From the NCBI RefSeq assembly GCF_049674955.1, contig NZ_CP187232.1:3410001-3474000 (forward strand): a stretch of 64,000 bases of DNA. The letters are read 5' to 3'. The translations under genes and the position numbers were made by a program. Of this stretch, positions 1-8,736 are shown in pieces; position 1 is the stretch's first letter, and each line of letters starts with the position of its first letter. Below the pieces are notes generated by a model, which had not been told where the DNA came from, did no database searches, and saw only the letters and a list, made by a program, of their open reading frames with translations. This DNA is from Sphaerisporangium viridialbum (lineage in GTDB: Bacteria; Actinomycetota; Actinomycetes; Streptosporangiales; Streptosporangiaceae).

Positions 1-338
1 GACTCCAGCATCTCCTCGGTGTTGCCGAGCACGATCCAGCGCGTGCCGATGAGGTACGCGCCGCCGTAGCTCAGCGCGTCGTCCAGCCACTCCTGCTTGC
101 CCTTCTCCGTCGCGAAGGTCGTGACGGAGTACTGGCCCTTCGACGTCCTGCACACGCCCTGGCGCAGCTCGTCGGCCTCCACCTGCATCTGGGGCTCGGC
201 GCAGCCGGTCCTGGCCGCGATCTCCTCGACGGTGGCAGGGCCGCCGGTCGCGCCCCGCGCGGTGCCGCAGCCGCCGAGGGCCGCGACGGCAAAGGCGGCG
301 CCGAGCAGCACGGCCGTACGCCTGGCGCGGCCCGTCAC
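1..338 (-). CDS. Small secreted lipoprotein, partial (C-terminus outside window)
   Basis: The reading frame starts at GTG 338 and is still open at base 1, giving 112 visible codons. It begins with a charged stretch and a hydrophobic signal ending in a lipobox-like ALGGC. The later motifs RTGCAEP, DELRQGVC, KGQYSVTTF and YLIGTRWIV match the neighbouring 335-769 protein almost position by position, so the two are tandem paralogues. The start overlaps the stop of that upstream gene (GTGA, 4 bp), so they are probably co-transcribed and translationally coupled. Two cysteines around the ELRQGVC motif could form a disulfide outside the membrane. The function is unknown; the protein is inferred to be anchored on the outer face of the cytoplasmic membrane. 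Confidence 0.75.
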   Translation of the reverse strand, partial: MTGRARRTAVLLGAAFAVAALGGCGTARGATGGPATVEEIAARTGCAEPQMQVEADELRQGVCRTSKGQYSVTTFATEKGKQEWLDDALSYGGAYLIGTRWIVLGNTEEMLE

Positions 339-769
339 GGCGCGGTCGTCTCGATGTTGCCGCCGATCTTCTCGCTGAAGGACTGCAGCACCCCCGGGTC
401 GTTGCCCGCGATGACCCACCGCGTGCCGACCAGGTAGTTGCCGCCCCACTTCTTCGCCTCCTCCAGCCACTCGGCCTTGCCCTTGTCGGTGGAGAACGTC
501 GTGACCGTGTACTGGCCCTTGTCGGTCTTGCACACGCCCTGTCGTAGCTCCTCCGCGTCGGTCTGGACCTGGGGTTTGGCGCATCCGGTCCTGGTGGCGA
601 GCTGCTTGAGGGTGGCAGGGGGGCCCGGGTTGGCCGCCGCGGCGCCGCCCGCCGCCGCGAGGGAGGGATCGTCCGAGGCCGCGCCGCCACCGCATCCCGT
701 GACGAGCGCGAGGGCGAGGACGGAACCGAGAAGGGCGGTCGCGCGTGTGGTGAGGCTTGGGCGTCCCAT
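335..769 (-). CDS. Small secreted lipoprotein, paralogue of the next gene
   Basis: 144 residues. ATG 769 was chosen because GGAGA lies about 6 bases upstream and the signal peptide begins there; an earlier ATG at 805 would add 12 unlikely residues. The signal ends in the lipobox LVTGC, followed by a G/A/S-rich linker. The globular part carries TRTGCAKP, EELRQGVC, KGQYTVTTF and YLVGTRWVIAGN, shared with the paralogue encoded by 1-338. The family is not recognised. The conserved pair of cysteines suggests an extracytoplasmic disulfide. It is the first gene of a two-gene minus-strand unit. Confidence 0.8.
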   Translation of the reverse strand: MGRPSLTTRATALLGSVLALALVTGCGGGAASDDPSLAAAGGAAAANPGPPATLKQLATRTGCAKPQVQTDAEELRQGVCKTDKGQYTVTTFSTDKGKAEWLEEAKKWGGNYLVGTRWVIAGNDPGVLQSFSEKIGGNIETTAP

Positions 770-975
770 GGCAGATCTCCGATCCAGTGTGCCTGCAGAA
801 GTCACCGTCAGCGGGTACGCGGGGCGCGCCGGTTCGGTTCAGCGTGTCACGCATGAGTCAGGGGTCGGCAAAAGTTTTCCAGGATGGTCGAACCCTTCCG
901 GTCCTCGCCGCGTACCTCGTGACGATGGGGCACCAACCAATGCCGCCATGAGCACGTACTCCGGGAGGAGTTCGA

Positions 976-2676
976 ATGATCCGAATCCAGCAGAGACGGC
1001 GGTTCAGGCCCGTCCTGAGCGTCCTTGCCCTGGGTGGGGCGGGGGTCGGCCTCGTCGTGGCGAGCCTGGCCCCGGCTGGGCAGGCGGTCGGCGCGGACGG
1101 GTCGCCGTCGGCCCTCACCGTCAGCGCCGCCTACAGCCTTGTGAGCACGGCCGTGAGCACCGGCGCGCCCGAAGCAGGACAGAACGGCGAGAGCCCCGCC
1201 GCCGCTCCCTCTGAGTCTCCATCCGAGTCTCCGAGCGCCTCTGACGACCCGGCTCCGTCCGAGGACCCGAGCGCGACCGGCGACCCCGCCGCCTCAGAGT
1301 CGCCCAGCGCCCTTTCGAGGACGGGCAACGCCGTACGCACGGTGAGCTGCCCGTCGGTGGCCGACAGGCTGACCGACGTCCCCGCCGCCGCCCAGGCGGA
1401 GGTGAAGCGGAACCTCGCGACGATCGACCGGCAGATCGCCCAGGCCGACCAGCGCCTGGCCAGGATCGGCGCCCGCGCGAGCAACAGCCTGATCCGCAAC
1501 GCGGTGCTCAACCCGCTGCGGCTCCAGCGCTCGTTCACGATCAACCGCATCGCGACCGCCGTGCGGCGCGCCGGCGCCCGGGCGGACCTGCGCAACCTGA
1601 CGTCGTGCACGGTGCGGAACGGTGCGGGCGGCGGGCAGTCCCCGTCTCCGAGCCCGACGGCGACCGGTGACCCCGGCGACCCCTCCGCCTCACCGTCGCC
1701 GAGCGACACCGCGAACCCCACGGCCGACCCCACCGCGAGCCCGACCGGCTCGGGTTCGGCCTCTCCCTCACCGAGCGCCACGGCGACCGGCGGCGCGACG
1801 GGCCCCTCGCCCGACGACTTCGTGGACATCCGCACCGTCCAGCCCAACGCCGACAGGCCACGCAACCAGCAGGGGGCGTCGAGGGGCACCTTCGTCTCCC
1901 GTTGCGGGCGCAACGAGGACGGCCACCACAACTCCGACAACGTGATCGTCGCGCCGGGAGTGACCAACGGCGCCCACCACGTCCACGACTACGTGGGCAA
2001 CAAGGACACCAGCGGCTTCTCGACCAACGACAGCCTCCAGGCGGCGGGCACCACCTGCTCCAACGGCGACAAGTCCACCCACTACTGGCCGGTCCTGCGC
2101 CTGCAGAAGGGTAATGGGAACGACGCCGACAAGCCCGGCGGCGGCCTGGACGGGAACGTCGGCCAGATCGTGCGTCCCGCCTCCGTCACGCTGACGCTGA
2201 GCGGCAACCCCACGAGCAAGGTGGTCGGGATGCCGGTCTTCCTGCGCATCATCACCGGGGACGCCAAGTCGTTCACCAACGGCCCGACGAACGCCAACGC
2301 CCGCTGGACGTGCACCGGGTTCGAGAACCGCCAGCTCAAGGACAAGTACCCGATCTGCCCGCGCGGCAGCCAGGTGGTGCGCCTCCTGCGGTTCCAGAGC
2401 TGCTGGGACGGCAAGAACACCGACAGCGCCAACCACCGCACCCACGTGGCCTTCACCGGGGCCGACGGATCGTGCCCGAGCGGGTTCCAGGCCATCCCGG
2501 CCCTGGAGCAGCGCATCACCTACAACGTGCCGCCGGGTCCGGGCTTCGCGCTCGACAGCTTCCCCGAGCAGCTCCACAAGCCGGTCACCGACCACGGTGA
2601 CTTCATCAACGTGATGCCGGAGGCGCTGATGAAGCAGGCCGTGGACTGCGTCAACAACGGCAGGCGCTGCGGCTGA
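976..2676 (+). CDS. Secreted DUF1996-domain protein with Ser/Pro-rich linkers
   Basis: 566 residues starting at ATG 976 behind a good GGGAGGAG ribosome site. A signal peptide (about 1-40) is followed by a Pro/Ser/Asp/Glu-rich low-complexity segment, a short alpha-helical region (about 120-215), a second PSPSPT-type linker, and a C-terminal DUF1996 domain (about 285-566). The domain shows the family hallmarks HHVHDYVGN, THYWPVL, a cysteine-rich SCWDGKNTDSANHRTH stretch and HGDFINVMPE. DUF1996 has no established activity; conserved His/Asp residues suggest metal or glycan binding (inference). A second DUF1996 protein, fused to a CBM32, lies at 58833-60137 in a GH16 gene set. A strong terminator follows. 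Confidence 0.85.
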   Translation: MIRIQQRRRFRPVLSVLALGGAGVGLVVASLAPAGQAVGADGSPSALTVSAAYSLVSTAVSTGAPEAGQNGESPAAAPSESPSESPSASDDPAPSEDPSATGDPAASESPSALSRTGNAVRTVSCPSVADRLTDVPAAAQAEVKRNLATIDRQIAQADQRLARIGARASNSLIRNAVLNPLRLQRSFTINRIATAVRRAGARADLRNLTSCTVRNGAGGGQSPSPSPTATGDPGDPSASPSPSDTANPTADPTASPTGSGSASPSPSATATGGATGPSPDDFVDIRTVQPNADRPRNQQGASRGTFVSRCGRNEDGHHNSDNVIVAPGVTNGAHHVHDYVGNKDTSGFSTNDSLQAAGTTCSNGDKSTHYWPVLRLQKGNGNDADKPGGGLDGNVGQIVRPASVTLTLSGNPTSKVVGMPVFLRIITGDAKSFTNGPTNANARWTCTGFENRQLKDKYPICPRGSQVVRLLRFQSCWDGKNTDSANHRTHVAFTGADGSCPSGFQAIPALEQRITYNVPPGPGFALDSFPEQLHKPVTDHGDFINVMPEALMKQAVDCVNNGRRCG

Positions 2677-2719
2677 CCCTGGTACCACCCACCGGATAAA
2701 TCGGGACATGCGCGCATAA

Positions 2720-2759
2720 GCGGCGCCCCGCGAGTAGCCACTCGCGGGGCGCCGCTTTT
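2720..2759 (+). terminator. Intrinsic terminator after the DUF1996 gene
   Basis: Perfect 15-bp stem (2720-2734 with 2741-2755), loop TAGCCA, then TTTT. The flanking A and T residues extend the stem. It ends the 976-2676 transcript and isolates cydAB. Confidence 0.9.
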
Positions 2760-2956
2760 CCGCCGTGGCCTCGGCACGTCTCGCGCACAGGTCACCCGGG
2801 AGGAGGCAAATCCGCCACCGGCATCGGGCAAAGGCCGGTGGACCGTGCGCGACGCGCCGCGCGAGGAGCCGTTCTCGCGCCGACCGACCGCCTAACCTGC
2901 AGAAACAGATCACGCGTGCCTCGACCGGCGCGCCATGGGGGCGGCGGGAGGTCGCG

Positions 2957-4336
2957 ATGGCGACGTTGCAGTTGGCCCTCTCGGCGGCCGGTCCCGCGAC
3001 CCCGGCGGACCTCGTCGCGGCGCGCTTGCAGATGGCGCTGTCGCTCGGCTGGCACATCGTGCTCGCCTGCCTGGGCGTCGGCATGCCCGCCCTGATGCTG
3101 ATCATCGAATGGCGGGGCATACGCACCGGGGACGCCGACTACACCCGGCTCGCCCGCCAGTGGGCCAAGGCGATCGGGGTGCTGTTCGCGGCCGGCGCGG
3201 TGTCGGGCACGATCCTCAGCTTCGAGCTCGGGCTGCTGTGGCCGGGGATGATGGGCACCTACGGCCAGGTCATCGGGGTGCCGTTCGCGGCGGAGGGCAT
3301 CGCGTTCTTCATCGAGGCCATCTTCCTCGGCATCTACCTGTACGCGTGGGACCGCGTTCCGCCCAAGGTGCACCTGCTCAGCGGGATTCCCGTGCTGGTC
3401 TCCGGAACGCTGTCGGCGTTCCTGGTGGTGTGCGCGAACGCGTGGATGAACGCGCCGCGCGGGTTCACCCGCACGGACGGCGTGGTGGGCCACGTGCGCC
3501 CCTGGCGGGCGATGTTCAACCCGGCCGTGCCGCACGAGACGCTCCACATGATCGTGGCGGCCTTCATGGTCGCGGGCTTCCTGGTCGCCGGCGTCTACGC
3601 CGCGGGCATGCTCAGGGGCCGGCGTGACCGCTACCACCTGCTGGGGTTCCTGGTCCCCTTCACGCTGGCGGCGGTGTTCACCCCGATCCAGATCCTGGTG
3701 GGCGACTTCGCGGGCAAGCGCGTCGCCACGCTGCAGCCGACCAAGCTCGCCGCCGCCGAGGCGCTGTTCCGCACGCAGGCGGGCGCCCCGCTGAGCATCG
3801 GCGGCATCGTCATCGGCGACCGGCTGCGCTACTCCATCGAGATCCCGTACGGGCTGTCGCTCCTGGTGGGGCACAGCACCGACACCGTCGTCCAGGGTCT
3901 CGACCAGGTGCCGAGGGACGTCCGCCCGCCCGTGATGATGGTGCATCTGGCCTTCGACACGATGGTGGGGATGGGCTTCCTCCTTCTCCTGCTGTCGGCC
4001 TGGCTGGGCTACAGCTGGTGGCGGCGGCGGGAGCTGCCCCGCTCGCGGTGGTTCCTGCGGGGGGCGGCCCTGTCGGGGGTGTTCGCGGTGATCGCGGTGG
4101 AGGCGGGGTGGACCGTCACCGAGGTCGGCCGGCAGCCGTGGACGGTGTACGGCCATCTGCGCACGTCCGACGCGGTGAACCCCGCGCCGGGGCTGGTGAC
4201 CGGCTTCGTGGTCGTCACGCTGGTCTACGCGGTGCTCACCGTCGTCACCCTCTACGTGATGCGGCTGATCAGGTGGAGCGAGAGACCCGTCGCCCCCCAG
4301 GAGCCCGAACGCACCCGCGAGCCGGAAGCCTCCTGA
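2957..4336 (+). CDS. cydA: Cytochrome bd-type quinol oxidase subunit I
   Basis: 459 residues. ATG 2957 is preceded by GGGAGG; the frame stays open upstream, but homology begins with the LQMALSLGWHIV segment. Subunit I carries the haems and oxidises quinol while reducing oxygen to water at the cytoplasmic membrane. Visible family features are the N-terminal haem-ligand His in GWHIVLAC (about residue 33), multiple membrane helices, a GLLWPGMMGTYG segment, the PHETLHM haem-ligand region and a short quinol loop, as in the cyanide-insensitive (CIO) type. The stop overlaps the cydB start by one base. No cydDC gene is adjacent; the ABC exporter at 5733 is a homomeric full-length protein of another kind. 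Upstream, 2815-2841 can fold as an 8-bp hairpin of unknown meaning. Confidence 0.95.
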   Translation: MATLQLALSAAGPATPADLVAARLQMALSLGWHIVLACLGVGMPALMLIIEWRGIRTGDADYTRLARQWAKAIGVLFAAGAVSGTILSFELGLLWPGMMGTYGQVIGVPFAAEGIAFFIEAIFLGIYLYAWDRVPPKVHLLSGIPVLVSGTLSAFLVVCANAWMNAPRGFTRTDGVVGHVRPWRAMFNPAVPHETLHMIVAAFMVAGFLVAGVYAAGMLRGRRDRYHLLGFLVPFTLAAVFTPIQILVGDFAGKRVATLQPTKLAAAEALFRTQAGAPLSIGGIVIGDRLRYSIEIPYGLSLLVGHSTDTVVQGLDQVPRDVRPPVMMVHLAFDTMVGMGFLLLLLSAWLGYSWWRRRELPRSRWFLRGAALSGVFAVIAVEAGWTVTEVGRQPWTVYGHLRTSDAVNPAPGLVTGFVVVTLVYAVLTVVTLYVMRLIRWSERPVAPQEPERTREPEAS

Positions 4337-5349
4337 TGGACACCGCGCAGATCGTACTTGTCGTGATGTGGGTAGGAATCACGCTGTACGCCCTGCTGGC
4401 CGGGGCGGACTTCGGCGCGGGCGCCTGGGACCTGCTCGCCGGGCGCAGCCGTACGGGCATGGGACGGCGCAGGCTCATCGAGCAGTCGATCGGGCCGGTC
4501 TGGGAGGCCAACCACGTATGGCTGATCTTCGTGCTCGTGCTGCTCTGGACGGGGTTCTCGGGGGTGTTCGCCTCGGTGATGTCGACGCTGTACATCCCGC
4601 TGACGCTGGCGGCGCTCGGCATCATCGCCAGGGGCACCGCCTTCGCCTTCCGCAAGGCGGCCACGGAGCTGTGGCAGCAGCGCCTGTTCGGCGGGGCCTT
4701 CGCCGTCTCCTCCATCCTCACCCCGTTCTTCCTCGGCACGGCCGCGGGGGCGATCGCCTCGGGACGGGTGCCGCCGGGGCTGGCCAGAGGGAACATCATC
4801 ACGAGCTGGCTCAATCCGACCTCGCTGCTGGGCGGGGCACTGGCCGTCATGGTCTGCGTCTACCTGGCCGGGGCCTACCTCTGCGACGACGCGGTCGAGG
4901 CCGGGCGCCCCGACCTGGCCGAGTGGTTCCGCGTGCGGGCGCTGGTCGCGGCCGTGCTCATCGGGGCCGTCGCGCTCGGCGGCATCGCCGTGCTGCGCTG
5001 GGACGCCCCGAGGCTGTTCACCGGGCTCACCCACCGCGGGTTCCCGCTGGTCGTGGCCGGGGCAGTCCTCGGCGTCGGGTCGCTGGTGCTGCTCTGGCGG
5101 CGCGTCTACCCGCTGGTGCGGGCCGCCGCCATGCTCGGCGTCATCACGATCCTGTGGGGATGGGCGCTCGCGCAGTATCCCGTCATGCTCCCGCCCTCGC
5201 TCACCTACCGCCAGGCCGCCGCCGACCCGGCGGTGCTGACCGCCACCCTCGTCGTGACCGTCATCGGAGTGGTGCTCATCGCGCCGTCCATGGCCTGCCT
5301 GCTCGCCGTCCAGCGGCGGGCGCTGCGCGACGCCGGCACCTCGGAGTGA
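4336..5349 (+). CDS. cydB: Cytochrome bd-type quinol oxidase subunit II
   Basis: 337 residues, translationally coupled to cydA (TGATG, 1-bp overlap at 4336). The protein is almost entirely transmembrane and carries the subunit II N-terminal signature YALLAGADFGAGAWDLL, the EQSIGPVWEANHVWLIF segment and the SILTPFFLGTAAGA region. It pairs with CydA to form the oxidase and is needed for assembly. Length is normal for the family. The operon ends here; the next 380 bases hold a decayed fragment and a promoter. Confidence 0.95.
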   Translation: MDTAQIVLVVMWVGITLYALLAGADFGAGAWDLLAGRSRTGMGRRRLIEQSIGPVWEANHVWLIFVLVLLWTGFSGVFASVMSTLYIPLTLAALGIIARGTAFAFRKAATELWQQRLFGGAFAVSSILTPFFLGTAAGAIASGRVPPGLARGNIITSWLNPTSLLGGALAVMVCVYLAGAYLCDDAVEAGRPDLAEWFRVRALVAAVLIGAVALGGIAVLRWDAPRLFTGLTHRGFPLVVAGAVLGVGSLVLLWRRVYPLVRAAAMLGVITILWGWALAQYPVMLPPSLTYRQAAADPAVLTATLVVTVIGVVLIAPSMACLLAVQRRALRDAGTSE

Positions 5350-5356
5350 TGATCGG

Positions 5357-5634
5357 ATGAAACCCGTGGACGTCATCAACCGCCCGCACCCTGCTCAACC
5401 GGGCCTTCGGCGCGGACTACCCTGGCACGTTGGGCGTGCGGGCACGTCTACCCGTTCACCAGCGCACTGCTCGCTCCCGGCTGGGTGCTCGAACGAGCGG
5501 TCTGCAGCCGGCCGGCGCTGGGGGCCCGGGTCGGAAAAAGGGGTATCCCCTACTGGGGGCGGCGGATCCACGTCGCGGGACACTCGGTCGCCCGGCTCAG
5601 GAGGAACCACCCCCTAGAGGGGCGCATCGCTTGA
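5357..5634 (+). pseudogene. Frameshifted 3' remnant of an unidentified gene
   Basis: One frame reads STARTLLNRAFGADYPGT and then, after a shift near 5422, the next frame reads ARWACGHVYPFTSALL, GWVLERAVCSRPALG, KRGIPYWGRRIHVAGHS and stops at 5632-5634. The composition is protein-like across the junction, but neither frame is intact and no start with a ribosome site is visible. I read it as the decayed C-terminus of a lost gene. The parent family is not identified. It directly follows cydB and its stop codon overlaps the -35 box of the next promoter. Confidence 0.4.
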
Positions 5635-5661
5635 CCTCAAGTTAAGTTGAGCGCCTATCGT
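5631..5661 (+). promoter_or_regulatory. MerR/SoxR-like promoter with 19-bp spacer
   Basis: TTGACC (5631-5636) and TATCGT (5656-5661) are separated by 19 bp. The spacer contains the dyad CTCAA-GTTAAG-TTGAG. A long spacer holding a palindrome is the hallmark of MerR-family activated promoters. It lies 72 bases before the ABC exporter. No MerR gene is in the window, so the regulator is unknown. Confidence 0.5.
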
Positions 5662-5732
5662 CTGGGTACGCGTCACCGGCGACCGCCTGGTGATCTTGAT
5701 AAGCAGCCCAGACCAGGATCCGGTGGGACGTC

Positions 5733-7616
5733 ATGGACATGGAAGTGACCGCGTGGCATTCGATGTACAACGCGATGCACGCGCACGAGGACCGGAGGCC
5801 GTTCTCCAGGGCGACATTGCGGCGCATCGGAGGGTTCGCGCGGTCGCACCGCCGGATGCTGGTGTGGTTCCTGCTGCTCAGCGTGGTCTCGGCGGTGCTC
5901 GCGGTGGCGACGCCCGTGCTCGCGGGCCGCGTCGTCGACGCGATCGTGCAGCGCTCGGCGCTGGAAACCGTCGTCGGGCTCGCCGTGCTCATCGCGTTCA
6001 TCGCGCTGCTGGACGCGGGGCTGGGGCTGGTCACCCGCTGGCTGTCGTCGAGCATCGGTGAGGGGCTGATCATCGACCTGCGCACGGCGGTGTTCGACCA
6101 CGTGCAGCGCATGCCCGTCGCCTTCTTCACCCGCACCAGGACAGGAGCGCTGGTCAGCCGCCTGAACAACGACGTCATCGGCGCCCAGCGGGCGTTCAGC
6201 AACACCCTGTCCGGGGTGGTCAGCAACATCGTGACGCTCCTGCTCACGCTGGTCGTGATGATCGGCATCTCCTGGCAGGTGACCCTGATCGCGCTGGTAT
6301 TGCTGCCGGTGTTCGTGCTGCCCGCGCGGCGCATGGGCTCGCGCCTGGCGCGGCTGGAGCGGGAGGCCGCCGACCACAACGCCCGGATGGGCACGCAGAT
6401 GACCGAGCGCTTCTCCGCCCCGGGCGCCACGCTGATCAAGCTCTTCGGCAGGCCGGCCACCGAGTCGGCGGAGTTCGCCCTCAGGGCGCGGCGGGTCCGC
6501 GACATCGGGGTCCGCACGGCCATGGTCCAGTCGGTGTTCGTCACGGCGCTGACGCTGGTCTCCGCGCTGGCGCTGGCGGTCGTCTACGGCCTCGGCGGCT
6601 TCTACTCCCTGCGCGGCCAGCTTGAGCCGGGCGCCGTCGTCGCGCTCGCGCTGCTGCTCACCCGGCTGTACGCGCCGCTGACTGCCCTCGCGAGCGCGCG
6701 GGTCGAGGTCATGAGCGCGCTGGTGAGTTTCGAGCGGGTCTTCGAGATCCTGGACCTCAAGCCGCTGATCTCCGACCGGCCGGACGCCCGCCGGGTGCCC
6801 GAGGGTCCGGTGTCGGTCGAGTTCGACGACGTGGTCTTCGGCTACCCCTCCGCCGACAAGGTGTCGCTGGCGTCCCTCGAAGAGGTCGCCACGCTGGACA
6901 CGCGAGGAGGGGCCGAGGTGCTGCGCGGGGTGTCGTTCCGCGCCGAGCCGGGGCAGATGGTGGCGCTGGTCGGCTCGTCCGGAGCGGGCAAGTCGACGAT
7001 CGCGCAGCTCACGGCGCGGCTCTACGACGTGGACGCCGGGGCCGTGCGCCTGTCGGACGTGGACGTCAGAGACCTGTCGGCCGAGTCGATCCGCGAGACG
7101 CTCGGCATGGTCACGCAGGACGGGCACCTGTTCCACGAGTCCGTCCGCGCGAACCTCCTGCTCGCCCGCCCGGAGGCGCCTGAGGAGGAACTGTGGGACG
7201 TACTGCGCAGGGCACGGCTGGAGAGCCTGATCGCGGCGCTGCCGGACGGGCTGGACACCATCGTCGGCGAGCGCGGCTACCGGCTGTCCGGCGGCGAGCG
7301 CCAGCGGCTGACGATCGCGCGGCTGCTGCTGGCGCGCCCGCGCGTGGTGATCCTGGACGAGGCCACGGCCCACCTCGACTCCACATCGGAGGCGGCGGTG
7401 CAGGAGGCGCTGGGGGAGGCGCTGGCCGGGCGGACGGCCGTGGTCATCGCGCACCGGCTCTCCACCATCAGGGCCGCCGACCTCATCCTGGTGATCGAGG
7501 ACGGGCGGGTCGTCGAGCGCGGCACCCACGCGGACCTGCTCGCCGAGGGCGGCCGGTACGAGGAGCTCTACCGCACGCAGTTCGACCAGCCGCGCGCGGC
7601 GGAGGCGATGCGCTGA
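5733..7616 (+). CDS. ABC exporter, fused permease and ATPase (homodimer type)
   Basis: 627 residues. An N-terminal type IV exporter membrane domain (about 40-340, six helices) is followed by a nucleotide-binding domain with Walker A GSSGAGKST, signature LSGGERQRL and Walker B VVILDEATAHLDS including the catalytic Glu. All catalytic motifs are intact, so a homodimer is sufficient for ATP-driven efflux of a small molecule, lipid or peptide across the cytoplasmic membrane. ATG 5733 is the first in frame; ATG 5739 is also possible. The MerR-like promoter upstream suggests induction by a drug or redox signal (inference). It is not a CydDC-type heterodimer, despite following cydAB. Substrate unknown. 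Confidence 0.9.
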   Translation: MDMEVTAWHSMYNAMHAHEDRRPFSRATLRRIGGFARSHRRMLVWFLLLSVVSAVLAVATPVLAGRVVDAIVQRSALETVVGLAVLIAFIALLDAGLGLVTRWLSSSIGEGLIIDLRTAVFDHVQRMPVAFFTRTRTGALVSRLNNDVIGAQRAFSNTLSGVVSNIVTLLLTLVVMIGISWQVTLIALVLLPVFVLPARRMGSRLARLEREAADHNARMGTQMTERFSAPGATLIKLFGRPATESAEFALRARRVRDIGVRTAMVQSVFVTALTLVSALALAVVYGLGGFYSLRGQLEPGAVVALALLLTRLYAPLTALASARVEVMSALVSFERVFEILDLKPLISDRPDARRVPEGPVSVEFDDVVFGYPSADKVSLASLEEVATLDTRGGAEVLRGVSFRAEPGQMVALVGSSGAGKSTIAQLTARLYDVDAGAVRLSDVDVRDLSAESIRETLGMVTQDGHLFHESVRANLLLARPEAPEEELWDVLRRARLESLIAALPDGLDTIVGERGYRLSGGERQRLTIARLLLARPRVVILDEATAHLDSTSEAAVQEALGEALAGRTAVVIAHRLSTIRAADLILVIEDGRVVERGTHADLLAEGGRYEELYRTQFDQPRAAEAMR

Positions 7617-7736
7617 GGCGGCCCCCCGCGGACGGGCCGCCCGTCCACGGCCCGGCACGCGAGCACAAGGGCGCCTCCATCGCCACTACCCTCCTCAAGG
7701 ACCGAATCCGGCGGATGGGGGAAGGGTGATCATCGC

Positions 7737-8261
7737 GTGACCCGATCTGGGCCGGACGCCGGCGATCGCATCGTCACCTCGCGTGTCGAGCTGACGCCCT
7801 TGACGGTGGAGGACGCCGCCGACATGGCGGAGGTGCTGGCCGGCGAGGAGCTGTACTCCTTCATCGGTGGCTCGCCGCCCACCGAGGAGGCACTGCGAAC
7901 CCGGTACGCCAAGCAGGTCGCCGGTCACTCGGACGACGGCTCGCAGGATTGGTACAACTGGATCATCCGCCGCAGAGCCGACGGGCGGGCCGTCGGGTAC
8001 GTGCAGGCGACGGTGGTCGGCGGCGGGCGGCACGCCGAGATCGCCTGGGTCGTCGGCCTGGCGTGGCAGGGTCAGGGGTACGCATCCGAGGCCGCGCGGG
8101 CGCTGGTCGGCTGGCTGGGCGCACGGGGGGTCAGCCGCGTCAGCGCCCACGTCCACCCGGACCACCATGCCTCGATGGCGGTGGCGCGGCGCGCCGGACT
8201 CCTGCCGGCAGAGGAATTCGACGAGGGGGAACGCCTGTGGACCGCGTCGGGGATCGCCTGA
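7737..8261 (+). CDS. GNAT-family N-acetyltransferase
   Basis: 174 residues from GTG 7737, behind a GGAAGGG ribosome site. It has the RimJ/RimL-like GNAT fold: N-terminal LTPLTVEDAADMAEVL, the central strand AEIAWVVGLAWQGQGYASEA with the acetyl-CoA-binding Q-G-x-G-Y/A loop, and a C-terminal HASMAVARRAGL segment. It would transfer an acetyl group from acetyl-CoA to an amino group of a protein or small molecule; the substrate cannot be told from sequence. It appears to be a single-gene unit, followed by an operator-like palindrome and a hairpin. Confidence 0.85.
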   Translation: MTRSGPDAGDRIVTSRVELTPLTVEDAADMAEVLAGEELYSFIGGSPPTEEALRTRYAKQVAGHSDDGSQDWYNWIIRRRADGRAVGYVQATVVGGGRHAEIAWVVGLAWQGQGYASEAARALVGWLGARGVSRVSAHVHPDHHASMAVARRAGLLPAEEFDEGERLWTASGIA

Positions 8262-8331
8262 TGCCTGAAGCCGTGCTATAGGGCGATCTGGTCCATGGGC
8301 GGGGGGTCTCGCTTTCGTCGTGGACCGCAGG

Positions 8332-8345
8332 GGAGAGCGCTCTCC
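8332..8345. promoter_or_regulatory. LacI-type operator, class A (upstream copy)
   Basis: Perfect 14-bp palindrome GGAGAGCGCTCTCC, identical to the site at 8667 and centred 335 bp upstream of it. No promoter or gene is attached here, so it may serve as an auxiliary operator for DNA looping. The 8262-8736 gap otherwise holds only a hairpin and the promoter of the 8737 gene. Confidence 0.75.
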
Positions 8346-8388
8346 ATCAGGAGTTGCGCGCATATTTCGTCGCTGTCAATCGGTGTCC

Positions 8389-8419
8389 GGCCGCCTCCGG
8401 ACCGTGTCCGGAGGCGGCC
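8389..8419. terminator. GC-rich hairpin, probable terminator
   Basis: A 14-bp perfect stem (8389-8402 with 8406-8419) with a CGT loop and no T-tract. It probably ends the GNAT transcript and lies between two operators. Confidence 0.5.
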
Positions 8420-8631
8420 CGGACGGCGGTCGCGGAGCCCTGGCAAGCCGCTGACCCGTGGGTTCACCCTGCTCCTTGACGAGCGGTAAGGCGCTTGAAG
8501 ATCACTAAGGTGTCCACACTGTGATCCAGGCGCGTCTCACAGCTCTGTGGAGGTCGGACAAGTGGCTCCGCGAGGGCCGGCGTGTTTCGGGGGGGTGAGC
8601 AGCGGGTTTCCAAATCGTCAGCAGGGATGTG

Positions 8632-8660
8632 TTGACAAGTCGTGATACAGCGGACAATCT
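8632..8660 (+). promoter_or_regulatory. Promoter of the CBM32 beta-helix gene
   Basis: TTGACA (8632-8637), 17-bp spacer, CAATCT (8655-8660). The operator GGAGAGCGCTCTCC begins 6 bases later. The same arrangement recurs at five other glucan-locus promoters. Confidence 0.75.
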
Positions 8661-8666
8661 CTGTCT

Positions 8667-8680
8667 GGAGAGCGCTCTCC
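8667..8680. promoter_or_regulatory. LacI-type operator, class A, at promoter
   Basis: GGAGAGCGCTCTCC overlapping the expected transcription start of the 8737 gene. It is identical to sites at 8332, 15632, 18223 and 18396. The LacI protein encoded at 14559-15611 is the obvious candidate binder. Confidence 0.85.
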
Positions 8681-8736
8681 CTCCCCTGTCGTCACGCCTC
8701 GGCCGACGGGTACCCCCCTTGCTTCAAGGAGAGGCT

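Noticed and set aside
2761..2956. Possible riboswitch in the cydA leader
   Set aside because: Only an 8-bp hairpin (2815-2841) was found; no conserved core of a known riboswitch class and no Rex-type box could be recognised.
5733..7616. CydDC-type assembly exporter because it follows cydAB
   Set aside because: It is a single full-length protein with all ATP motifs and its own promoter; no second half-gene is adjacent.
8629..8736. N-terminal extension of the CBM32 beta-helix protein
   Set aside because: It would translate the -35, -10 and operator; GTG 8737 has the ribosome site and a clean signal peptide.
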